A DNA stretch of 50,260 nt, from the NCBI RefSeq assembly GCF_002964605.1, contig NZ_KZ672986.1:2043-52302 (forward strand), read 5' to 3'. This document shows, piece after piece, positions 9,644-16,574 of the stretch. Under the pieces are notes generated by a model. That model saw nothing but the letters and a program-made list of their open reading frames with translations. It searched no databases and was not told where the DNA came from. Each line of letters starts with the position of its first letter. Position 1 is the first letter of the stretch. The DNA comes from Vallitalea okinawensis (GTDB lineage Bacteria > Bacillota > Clostridia > Lachnospirales > PQDH01). The position numbers were made by a program, and so were the translations under genes.

Positions 9644-9829
9644 ATGTCAAGAAAAAGACATCATGGCGATAACAATGAAACAATTGAGAGGGAGAAATCT
9701 AAGAAAAAGAAGTCTTCACATAGGTCAAAACGTAGAAGAAGAGTAAATATAGACAAAATAGAAGAAATAGAGAAGAAAATTAAAGAATTAGATGATAGAA
9801 TCATTGATTTAGAAAATGAAGTATTATAA
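9644..9829 (+). CDS. Small basic coiled-coil protein, function unknown
   Basis: A 61-residue protein that I do not recognise. Residues 1-35 are almost all Lys, Arg, His, Ser and Asn (MSRKRHHGDNN and SKKKKSSHRSKRRRR). Residues 36-61 form an amphipathic, strongly charged heptad-like helix (IEEIEKKIKELDDRIIDLE), likely a short coiled coil. The ATG at 9644 is chosen because TGGAGG stands 5 nt before it; GTG codons at 9623 and 9626 have no ribosome-binding site. It stands alone between two terminators, so it is a separate transcription unit. The basic half could bind nucleic acid or an acidic surface, but nothing proves this. It directly precedes the DUF4489-like cluster. Confidence 0.65.
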   Translation: MSRKRHHGDNNETIEREKSKKKKSSHRSKRRRRVNIDKIEEIEKKIKELDDRIIDLENEVL

Positions 9830-9838
9830 TTAATCTCG

Positions 9839-9873
9839 AAACACCTCTACTTTTGTAAGTTTGAGGTGTTTTT
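9839..9873 (+). terminator. Rho-independent terminator
   Basis: AAACACCTC pairs with GAGGTGTTT, with an inner ACTT-TTGT-AAGT hairpin and a T-run. It ends the small basic gene and isolates the cluster that follows. Confidence 0.85.
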
Positions 9874-9876
9874 AGA

Positions 9877-9904
9877 ACAAAGAGTTCAATAACCTCATAT
9901 TATA
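9877..9904 (+). promoter_or_regulatory. Candidate sigma-K-type promoter of the first DUF4489-like unit
   Basis: AC at 9877-9878, then a 17-nt spacer, then CATATTATA at 9896-9904. This matches the mother-cell sigma-K consensus AC-n16/17-CATANNNTA. It lies just after a terminator and about 120 nt before the first gene of the cluster. The motif is short and the DNA is AT-rich, so this is a prediction, strengthened because the same arrangement recurs before the other two units. Confidence 0.5.
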
Positions 9905-10025
9905 TTGTAGAGATTGTTATGGGTATAAAAGAGTGTAACTATAGAAAAGTTACTAAATAGCCAAGTTATATTGTACAAGCCAAAGTAAGTATTGAAAGAA
10001 ATATTAAAGAAGGAGGAATTAATCC

Positions 10026-10502
10026 ATGTTAACGAATAAAAAAGACTGTAGATGTAAGAAAGAACTTGTGAATAAACCATTATGTCTATTTTGTGGACAA
10101 GGAGGAAACGCTGAGTTTTCAAGTCCAGATGACCCACCAGTTAATATAGGTTCAGTGACAGTAGATACTAGGGAATTATGTGAGCCACTTGTTAGATTTA
10201 AGTTTTCAAGTATTGTTAATCTAACAGGTTTGGCTAACTTACCACAAGCCTTATTAACATTTAGATTATTCAGAGGTGTAGATAATGGTGTGCCCATGCC
10301 ATTAAATAGCTGGGTATATGAAGCATTCCAAATCAATAACATCAACACGGAACTAAGACTCAACACTTCCTTTGCATTTATTTTTTGTGACCGCTTAAAT
10401 TTATTTAGGTTAAGCGAGTATTTTGTTGAGGTGTCTGTAGACAATTTGGTCAATGCTACTATATCCGTAGATGATGTACAAATTCAAGCGATAGCTCAGT
10501 AG
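10026..10502 (+). CDS. DUF4489-like single-domain protein (alpha type)
   Basis: A 158-residue protein with a short Cys/Lys N-terminus (CRCKKE near residue 8) followed by one domain at about 23-157. Its closest relatives in the window are the first domains of the fused genes at 11617 and 13030 (shared CGQGG, KFSSI, CDR and EYFVEVSVDN, ending VQIQAIA), so I call it alpha type. Two cysteines conserved in those relatives are both missing here: FRxC has become FRGV, and LCEYFV has become LSEYFV. There is no signal peptide and no membrane segment. A strong AAGGAGG ribosome-binding site precedes the ATG. It is the first gene of a five-gene unit with gaps of 40-72 nt. Function unknown. Confidence 0.8.
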   Translation: MLTNKKDCRCKKELVNKPLCLFCGQGGNAEFSSPDDPPVNIGSVTVDTRELCEPLVRFKFSSIVNLTGLANLPQALLTFRLFRGVDNGVPMPLNSWVYEAFQINNINTELRLNTSFAFIFCDRLNLFRLSEYFVEVSVDNLVNATISVDDVQIQAIAQ

Positions 10503-10542
10503 TAAGTAGTAAATGAATTTCTGAAAAGGAGGAATTAACCTT

Positions 10543-11040
10543 ATGTCAACGTCAATTAAGAAATCAGATTATGATCATAAAAATCCCCGTGAAGTAACTT
10601 TATTCTGCGGGCGAGGTGTAAGTACATCATTTCCAGGTACTGACACTTTCACACCTACAGTTCCCATACCCTCTTCAGCTAGGATAGCACAAGTTACAGT
10701 GGATACAAGGCATCGCATGAAGCCAGTGATTGAAATTGAGTTCTCAAGTATTGTTAGTTTTTTAGCTGCAGGGTCTGATGCAAAAGCATCATTAAGCTTT
10801 CTTTTGTATAGAAACTGTGATGATGAAGAACCAGTTGTCGTTAACAGCTGGTCCTATGAAGTCTTCGAATTAGAGAATACAACTATTAGGGAAAGATTGT
10901 CCACTTCTTTTGCTTTTAATTTTTGTGAATGTTTAAATGATGGAGATTGCTGTGAATATTTTGTAGAAGCTTTTGTAGGAGGGTTACAACAATCAAGTGT
11001 ACAAATCAACAATGTCCATATTACAGCTTTAGCAGGTTGA
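10543..11040 (+). CDS. DUF4489-like single-domain protein (beta type)
   Basis: A 165-residue protein with a polar N-terminus of about 17 residues and one domain. It matches the second domains of the fused genes at 11617 and 13030: TLFCGRG start, an 8-residue-longer Pro-rich first loop (TPTVPIPSSA), FSSIVSFLA, LYRNCDDEEPV, FCECL and DCCEYFVE, VGGLQ near the end. I call this the beta type. It keeps the full Cys set. No signal peptide. It is 40 nt after the alpha gene and preceded by AAAAGGAGG. Function unknown; structural role inferred from repetition and lack of catalytic motifs. Confidence 0.8.
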   Translation: MSTSIKKSDYDHKNPREVTLFCGRGVSTSFPGTDTFTPTVPIPSSARIAQVTVDTRHRMKPVIEIEFSSIVSFLAAGSDAKASLSFLLYRNCDDEEPVVVNSWSYEVFELENTTIRERLSTSFAFNFCECLNDGDCCEYFVEAFVGGLQQSSVQINNVHITALAG

Positions 11041-11093
11041 GTGGGTACTACTAACATGAATAAATTAAAAATTGAAAAAGGAGGATAACAATA

Positions 11094-11573
11094 ATGTCAA
11101 ATTTGATAAAAAAGGCTAGTAGTCAACCTACTCTGCTATTTTGCGGTCAGGGCGGAAATGGAGCCTTTGTAAACCCTGATGATCCTTCAGTAATTATAGG
11201 AAGGGTTTTTGTTGATGCTACTAATATTAATCGACCAACAGTTAGTCTAGCGTTTTCTAGTATCGTTAGTTTTTTGGCAACAGAAGATGGTCTAGCTCCA
11301 AATGCAGATGGAGCAGAGGCAAGATTAACCTTTGGGTTATTTAAAGCTTGTAATGAAAAACCACCGGAGTTATTAAATAATTGGACCTATGAAGTATTTA
11401 GGATTGAAGATGCTTTTGAAGGAACAAGATTCATTAAAACATTTAGTTTTAACTTCTGTGATGTCTCATCTTGTTCGGAATGTTGCGAGTATTTTGTTGA
11501 AATATCACTAGAGAACTTGCTTACAGCCAATATAGTAGTCAATAATGTTCACATGACAGCATTAGTGCAATAA
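11094..11573 (+). CDS. DUF4489-like single-domain protein (gamma type)
   Basis: A 159-residue single-domain protein that matches the third domains of the fused genes that follow: FVNPDDP near residue 23, FSSIVSFLATED, LLNNWTYEVFRIEDAFE, FCDVSSCSECCEYFVEIS, ENLLTANIVV and VHMTAL. I call this the gamma type. It has a few extra residues (GLAPNADGAE) between the fourth and fifth strands. No signal peptide. Preceded by AAAAAGGAGG. Together with the two genes before it, it forms an unfused alpha-beta-gamma set in the same order as the fused genes. Confidence 0.8.
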   Translation: MSNLIKKASSQPTLLFCGQGGNGAFVNPDDPSVIIGRVFVDATNINRPTVSLAFSSIVSFLATEDGLAPNADGAEARLTFGLFKACNEKPPELLNNWTYEVFRIEDAFEGTRFIKTFSFNFCDVSSCSECCEYFVEISLENLLTANIVVNNVHMTALVQ

Positions 11574-11616
11574 ACACCTCAGAGTGATTAAAAAAAGAAA
11601 AGGAGGAATGTAGTCT

Positions 11617-12957
11617 ATGATAGCAAATCAACCATTTCAGATATTCTGTGGGCAAGGTGGTAGTGCGCAATTCTCAACTAATGATGCTACTCCAGCTAAT
11701 ATTGGTCATGTTACAGTTGATGGTATTAAATTGTGTAGATCTTTAGTTAAGATTAAGTTCTCGAGTATTATTAGCTTAACAAGTACTGATGATGAGCCGG
11801 AAGTTATATTAACATTTAGATTGTTTAGAACATGTGAAAATGAGGAACCCATTGAATTAGACAATTGGCAATATGAGATATTTTTTATAGATGATGTTTT
11901 TGAAGTTATTGAGCTGACGAAATCTTTTACATTCAATTATTGTGATCGTATAAACAGCTCAAGACTTTGTGAATATTTTGTAGAAGTATCAGTGGATAAC
12001 ATTGTACGAGCCAGTGTATCCATTGATAATGTTCAAATACAAGCCATAGCCCATCCAACCTTAATATCCTGTGGAGAAGGTATGAGTGCTTTTTTTCAAG
12101 GTAATACCACAGGTCAGCCATTAATTCCTGATCCTTCTCTAGCTGAATTAGGTCAAGTGATGGTCAATACAAGTGGTTTACGTAAACCAGTAGTAGAATT
12201 TGAATTTTCAAGTATTATTAACTTAGTAGCCACAGATGGTGATGAGAAAGCATCTTTAAACTTTCAGCTGTTTAGAGCATGTGATGATATAGAACCAGTA
12301 TTAGTAAATAACTGGCTGTACGAAGTTTACACAATCAATGACCAGGGATTTGGTAATATAAGGTTATCTACTGCTTATAGTTTTTCATTTTGTGAATGCC
12401 TAAGTGGTCTAGATTGTTGTGATTATTTTATAAAGGTATCTGTAGGTGGACTACAATTTATTGATAGTTTATCGATTACAGACGTTCATATAGCAGCATT
12501 AGTTAGCGAATCAAAAAAAATAAATAAAATATCTCAATTAGAGTGTGGGCAAGGTCGAAGTGCTGCCTTTGTTAACACAGATGTCCCTGCAATAAATGTA
12601 GGTCATGTTCAGATTGATACAAATGCATTGTGTAAACCGAAAGTAAGTATTGAATTCTCAAGTGTCGTTAGTTATTTAGCTTCACAAGGTGCTGCACAGG
12701 GGCGATTAAGATTTACACTTTTTAGAGTTTGTGATAAAGGAGAAGCTATTCTATTAAATAATTGGAATTTTGAATTAAAAAGAATTGATGATGTTCAAGA
12801 GGATACAAAATTTATAGACACTTTCGATTTCAATTTCTGTGATGATCCAGGATGTATTGGCTGTTGTGACTATTTTGTTGAGGTATCCATAGAAAACTTA
12901 GTAACTGCTATTATTCTAGTTGACAATGTCCATATCACAGCATTGGCCGGGGCGTAG
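11617..12957 (+). CDS. DUF4489-like three-domain protein (alpha-beta-gamma fusion)
   Basis: A 446-residue protein made of an alpha domain (about residues 7-144), a beta domain (146-296) and a gamma domain (306-445). The alpha-beta junction has almost no linker (IQAIAHPTLISCGEG); the beta-gamma linker is a short Ser/Lys stretch (SESKKINKIS). Each domain is closer to the matching single-domain gene upstream than to the other domains of the same protein, as judged by loop lengths and shared words. There is no signal peptide, membrane segment or known catalytic motif. AAAAGGAGG precedes the ATG. The role is unknown; an assembly or coat role is inferred. Confidence 0.8.
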   Translation: MIANQPFQIFCGQGGSAQFSTNDATPANIGHVTVDGIKLCRSLVKIKFSSIISLTSTDDEPEVILTFRLFRTCENEEPIELDNWQYEIFFIDDVFEVIELTKSFTFNYCDRINSSRLCEYFVEVSVDNIVRASVSIDNVQIQAIAHPTLISCGEGMSAFFQGNTTGQPLIPDPSLAELGQVMVNTSGLRKPVVEFEFSSIINLVATDGDEKASLNFQLFRACDDIEPVLVNNWLYEVYTINDQGFGNIRLSTAYSFSFCECLSGLDCCDYFIKVSVGGLQFIDSLSITDVHIAALVSESKKINKISQLECGQGRSAAFVNTDVPAINVGHVQIDTNALCKPKVSIEFSSVVSYLASQGAAQGRLRFTLFRVCDKGEAILLNNWNFELKRIDDVQEDTKFIDTFDFNFCDDPGCIGCCDYFVEVSIENLVTAIILVDNVHITALAGA

Positions 12958-13029
12958 ACAAAAGATGTTACTGTATATAAATACAGGAGCCCAATAGTGA
13001 AGTAAACTTATTGAAAGGAGGAATATCAT

Positions 13030-14403
13030 ATGATTGATCAAAATAGAGTTATGAAAGATAAATCAATCCATCAACCTCTACAAATATTCTGTGGACAAGG
13101 CGGTAGTGCACAGTTTTCAATACCAGATACAACACCAGCAACTGTAGGTTTAGTAACAGTCAATGGAAGAGAAGGATGTAAGGCACAGGTCAAAATTAAA
13201 TTTTCAAGTGTTGTTAACCTTACAAGTACAGATGATGATTCGCAAACTCTTTTAACATTCAACTTATTTAGGGTATGTGATCAGGGGGAGGCTTTACTAT
13301 TAGACACATGGACATATGAAGCTTCACTGATAGAAAACGCATTTGAAATAATAGGATTAACCAAATCTTTTTCTTTTATATATTGTGATTACTTAAATTA
13401 TTCCAAGGTATGTGAGTATTTTGTTTCAGTATCCGCTGATAATATTGTTAATGCTACAGTATCCATTGATAACGTCCAAATTCAAGCTATAACTCATGAT
13501 ACATTATTATTTTGTGGTGAAGGTACAAGTGCTTCATTTAACGGTAATAATCAAACCCAACCTATAATTCCAACACCTTCTTCAGCTAGCCTAGGCCAGG
13601 TTACAGTTAACACCAAAGGCTTGAGTAAACCTGTTGTAGAGGTTGAATTCTCAAGTATAGTTAATCTATTGGCTGGAGATGATGATGCAAAAGCGTCACT
13701 TAATTTCATGTTGTTCAGAGATTGCGGTGATGAGGAACCTGTCTTAGTCAATAATTGGATTTATGAGGTATTTTTAATAGAAGATTTTTTGGATATAAGA
13801 CTATCTACTTCTTATAACTTTATTTTTTGCGAACGCTTAAGTAATGCTGAATGCTGTGACTACTTTGTGGAAGTATCTGTAGGGGGCTTAGATGAAATCA
13901 ATACCATATCGATAACAGATGTTCATATTGCTGCATTGGTGGGGGAATCAGAAAAGACAGAAGAATCAACCTTACTGGCTTGTGGCCAAAGTATGAATGC
14001 AAACTTTGTTAACCTTGATATACCTCCCATACCCGTTGGGAGAGTAAAGATTGATACAAATAATCTCTATAAACCTGTAGTAAGCATTGAATTTTCAAGT
14101 ATAGTTAGTTATCTAGCTACAGAGGATGATGCGCAAGGACGATTAAAATTTGAACTCTTTAGAGTTTGTGATAACGGAAAACCTGTACTACTCAACAATT
14201 GGGCATTTGAAGCAAAAAGAATTGATAATGCTTTTGAAAACACCAGATGGATTGATGCCTATGAGTTTAACTTTTGTGATGATGCTGATTGTTCAGGATG
14301 TTGTGAATATTTTGTACAAGTATCTATTGAGAATTTATTGACAGCTAACTTAATGATTGATAACGTTCAAATAAGTGCTTTGGTGGGAGATCATGTTTAT
14401 TAA
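13030..14403 (+). CDS. DUF4489-like three-domain protein (alpha-beta-gamma fusion, second copy)
   Basis: A 457-residue paralogue of the gene just upstream with the same architecture: alpha (about 17-155), beta (157-305), gamma (314-455). The alpha-beta junction is again nearly linker-free (IQAITHDTLLFCGEG), so the fusion probably happened before the duplication. Its N-terminus is 10 residues longer. The gamma domain keeps FEAKRIDNAFENTRW and FCDDADCSGCCEYFVQ. AAAGGAGG precedes the ATG. It is the last gene of the first unit; I see no convincing terminator after it. Function unknown. Confidence 0.8.
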   Translation: MIDQNRVMKDKSIHQPLQIFCGQGGSAQFSIPDTTPATVGLVTVNGREGCKAQVKIKFSSVVNLTSTDDDSQTLLTFNLFRVCDQGEALLLDTWTYEASLIENAFEIIGLTKSFSFIYCDYLNYSKVCEYFVSVSADNIVNATVSIDNVQIQAITHDTLLFCGEGTSASFNGNNQTQPIIPTPSSASLGQVTVNTKGLSKPVVEVEFSSIVNLLAGDDDAKASLNFMLFRDCGDEEPVLVNNWIYEVFLIEDFLDIRLSTSYNFIFCERLSNAECCDYFVEVSVGGLDEINTISITDVHIAALVGESEKTEESTLLACGQSMNANFVNLDIPPIPVGRVKIDTNNLYKPVVSIEFSSIVSYLATEDDAQGRLKFELFRVCDNGKPVLLNNWAFEAKRIDNAFENTRWIDAYEFNFCDDADCSGCCEYFVQVSIENLLTANLMIDNVQISALVGDHVY

Positions 14404-14587
14404 AGTATATAGTAAATAAAGGGTTAGCTTATCAAAATATATTTCTTTTTAGGGTAGAGGTAAATCTAAAGAAATAGAAATATAGATGACACCGCTAAAA
14501 GATAGATTAAAATATTATAATGAAGGAACAAAAGAAGAAAGCAGTAGAATATACATACTAAATTGATAAAACTTTCTTTTATTTTTC

Positions 14588-14615
14588 ACATAGTACGAAG
14601 GGGTAGCATAATATA
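14588..14615 (+). promoter_or_regulatory. Candidate sigma-K-type promoter of the Cys-rich single-domain gene
   Basis: AC at 14588-14589, a 17-nt spacer and CATAATATA at 14607-14615 fit AC-n16/17-CATANNNTA. It sits in the middle of the 394-nt gap between 14404 and 14797. The first 170 bases of that gap show no gene and no clear motif. Transcription from here would give a leader of about 175 nt that contains the nested stem-loop at 14686-14769. Confidence 0.5.
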
Positions 14616-14685
14616 TATTAAAAAGATAGAAAAGTATTAAAATCCTTATAAACAGCTTAGTATTATAAGAATTTGAATACCATAG

Positions 14686-14769
14686 TTAAGTATAAATTAT
14701 CGTACAAGCTTGTAGTCTAAGAACTACAGTTGTATGATAAGTATTTTTATGAAATCTGCCTATACTTAA
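14686..14769 (+). promoter_or_regulatory. Structured 5-prime leader before the Cys-rich gene
   Basis: A nested stem-loop. The outer stem is TTAAGTATA (14686-14694) with TATACTTAA (14761-14769). The inner stem is TTATCGTACAA (14697-14707) with TTGTATGATAA (14730-14740), 11 bp with one G-U pair. It continues after a 2-nt bulge as TTGTAGT/ACTACAG (14710-14716 and 14723-14729) around a 6-nt loop. The element ends about 11 nt before the AAAGGAGG site. It resembles no riboswitch I know; an mRNA-stabilising or translational control role is inferred. Confidence 0.5.
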
Positions 14770-14797
14770 TAATTTTCCATAAAGGAGGAAATGAATA

Positions 14798-15511
14798 ATG
14801 TCAAAAAGATCTTGTAGCTGTGATAAAGATTATGTAGAGAAAAAAGATTATGACTATGAAAGAAAAGGCTGTGACAGAAAAGATTATGACTGGAGAGAGC
14901 GTGAATGCAAATGCACTTGTGGCTGCGGTAAAGAAAGAGAGTGTGCTGTTTGCAAACCTATGAGTCCATGTCCAAAGAAAATATTAGTTGAATGCGGTAC
15001 TCCAGGTGGTATGATGCAGTTTAATGCTACTGGACAAACCTATACAGCTGCTAATGTAACTGTTGATACATCATGCTTCTGCAAACCTGTAACAGATATT
15101 TACTTTTCAAGTCAAGTTAGTGCAGAATTAGATCCAACAGCAGGATTAGATTCAGTACTTAATGATGTAGTTCAACAAGATGCTGAAGTAGTTCTTCTCT
15201 ATGAATTAGTTTGCAGACGTAATGGTGGAAGTGAAATAACCATAGGAAGCTGGACTTTCAGAAGATTTTTATCAGGTGGTTCATTAGTAGCACCAGCACT
15301 TGATATTACATCAAATAATGCACAGGACTTACAAACTTCTGATACATTTACTTTTAACAAGTGTATCTGCTCATCACCTTGCCAAGGATGCATTGATTAC
15401 TTTGTAAGAGTAACTGCTCAATTAGTAAGTACAAACTCTGTTACAACACTTGCTAACGCAAATGCAACAGTCTCTATGGGACAACTTGTTGCAAAAATTC
15501 AAGAGTGCTAA
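14798..15511 (+). CDS. DUF4489-like protein with charged Cys-rich N-terminus
   Basis: A 237-residue protein. Residues 1-60 are a low-complexity, Tyr/Asp/Lys/Cys-rich segment (CSCDKDY, KKDYDYERKGC, CKCTCGCGKEREC), resembling the disordered cross-linkable tails of spore-coat-type proteins. Residues 65-237 hold one DUF4489-like domain with LVECGTPGGMMQF, FSSQV, SWTFRRF, CICSSPCQGCIDYFVRV and a C-terminal Cys. In this copy the CC pair is replaced by GC-I-DYFV spacing and the usual LFRxC is LVCRR. No signal peptide. It has its own terminator and candidate promoter. This layout is the one I associate most with described DUF4489 proteins. Confidence 0.8.
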   Translation: MSKRSCSCDKDYVEKKDYDYERKGCDRKDYDWRERECKCTCGCGKERECAVCKPMSPCPKKILVECGTPGGMMQFNATGQTYTAANVTVDTSCFCKPVTDIYFSSQVSAELDPTAGLDSVLNDVVQQDAEVVLLYELVCRRNGGSEITIGSWTFRRFLSGGSLVAPALDITSNNAQDLQTSDTFTFNKCICSSPCQGCIDYFVRVTAQLVSTNSVTTLANANATVSMGQLVAKIQEC

Positions 15512-15544
15512 TTCAATCACATTGACAAAGCATTAATTATATCT

Positions 15545-15576
15545 AGACTGTCAACGAAGTTGGCGGTCTTTTTTTT
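15545..15576 (+). terminator. Rho-independent terminator between the two Cys-rich paralogues
   Basis: AGACTGTCAAC pairs with GTTGGCGGTCT (11 bp, two G-U pairs) around GAA, then eight T residues. The same terminator recurs after the second paralogue, so the duplicated unit included it. Confidence 0.85.
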
Positions 15577-15595
15577 ATAAAGGAGGAAATGAATA

Positions 15596-16312
15596 GTGTC
15601 AAAAAGATCTTGTAGCTGCGATAAAGATTATGACTCAAAAAAAGGTTATGACTATGATAAAAAAGGTCATGGCAGAGATTATGACTGGAGAGAGCATGAA
15701 TGTAAATGTACTTGTGGGTGCGGCAAAGAAAGAGATTGCGTTGTTTGTAAAACAATGAGTCCATGTCCAAAGAAAATATTAGTAGAATGCGGTACTCCAG
15801 GTGGTATGATGCAGTTTAATTCAACTGGACAAATATTTACTGCTGCTTATGTAACTGTTGATACATCATGCTTCAGCAAACCTGTAACAGACATTTACTT
15901 TTCAAGCCAAGTCTGCTCAGAATTGAACCCAACGGCAGGATTAGATTCAACAACGATTGATGTAATTCAACAAGATGCTGAAGTAGTTCTTCTCTATGAA
16001 TTAGTTTGCAGACGTAATGGTGGAAGCGAAATAACCATAGGTAGTTGGACATTCAGAAGATTCTTATCAGGAGGTTCTATTACATTAGTAACTTCAACAG
16101 GTGAAACTATTACTACTGAAGCACAGGACTTACAAACTTGTGATACATTTAGTTTTAATAAGTGCATCTGCTCATCGCCTTGCCAAGGATGCATTGATTA
16201 CTTTGTAAGAGTAACTGCTCAATTAGTAAGTACAAACTCTGTTACAACACTTAGTAATGCAAATGCAACAGTAGCCATGGGACAACTTGTTGTTAAAATT
16301 CAAGAATGCTAA
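15596..16312 (+). CDS. DUF4489-like protein with charged Cys-rich N-terminus (duplicate)
   Basis: A 238-residue near-duplicate of the gene at 14798, sharing the N-terminal Cys/Tyr/Asp segment and almost the whole domain. Differences cluster in a loop at about residues 160-180 and a few Cys changes (for example CFSKP for CFCKP, VCSEL for VSAEL, QTCDTF for QTSDTF). It starts with GTG where its twin has ATG, behind the same AAAGGAGG site. The gap to its twin is 84 nt and contains a terminator, leaving little room for a promoter, so it probably depends on read-through. Confidence 0.8.
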   Translation: MSKRSCSCDKDYDSKKGYDYDKKGHGRDYDWREHECKCTCGCGKERDCVVCKTMSPCPKKILVECGTPGGMMQFNSTGQIFTAAYVTVDTSCFSKPVTDIYFSSQVCSELNPTAGLDSTTIDVIQQDAEVVLLYELVCRRNGGSEITIGSWTFRRFLSGGSITLVTSTGETITTEAQDLQTCDTFSFNKCICSSPCQGCIDYFVRVTAQLVSTNSVTTLSNANATVAMGQLVVKIQEC

Positions 16313-16345
16313 TTTAATCACAATTGTCAAAGCATTAATTAGTTT

Positions 16346-16376
16346 AGACTGTCAACAAAGTTGGCGGTCTTTTTTT
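16346..16376 (+). terminator. Rho-independent terminator after the duplicated gene
   Basis: AGACTGTCAAC/GTTGGCGGTCT around AAA with seven T residues. It is nearly identical to the terminator at 15545 and marks the end of the duplicated segment. Confidence 0.85.
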
Positions 16377-16426
16377 GAGGAAAATATTCTTTCTGTTACT
16401 TCAGATTCATTTAGTGCGAGAATAGC

Positions 16427-16453
16427 ACGGATTCAAACTAAAAACATATTATA
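16427..16453 (+). promoter_or_regulatory. Candidate sigma-K-type promoter of the four-gene unit
   Basis: AC at 16427-16428, a 16-nt spacer and CATATTATA at 16445-16453, the same -10-like word as at 9896. It lies after a terminator and about 120 nt before the first three-domain gene of the second class. Confidence 0.5.
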
Positions 16454-16574
16454 TAGTATAAAATAGAGAAATTATACCCCAATCCTTATCCAACAATAGT
16501 TAATCTGCAAGATTTAGACAAATTATCTCTAATTTATTTATATACTACAATATTAATCGAAAGGAGGACTTTGA

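Noticed and set aside
10019-10453. A 144-codon minus-strand reading frame opposite the first array gene, and many similar ones (for example 16673-17419)
   Set aside because: They lie wholly opposite strongly supported + strand genes, have no ribosome-binding site and show no family motif. The repeated coding DNA keeps one antisense frame open by chance of composition.
14404-14587. Terminator after the second alpha-beta-gamma gene
   Set aside because: Only a weak AAAGAAGAAAG/CTTTCTTTT pairing with a very long loop is present.
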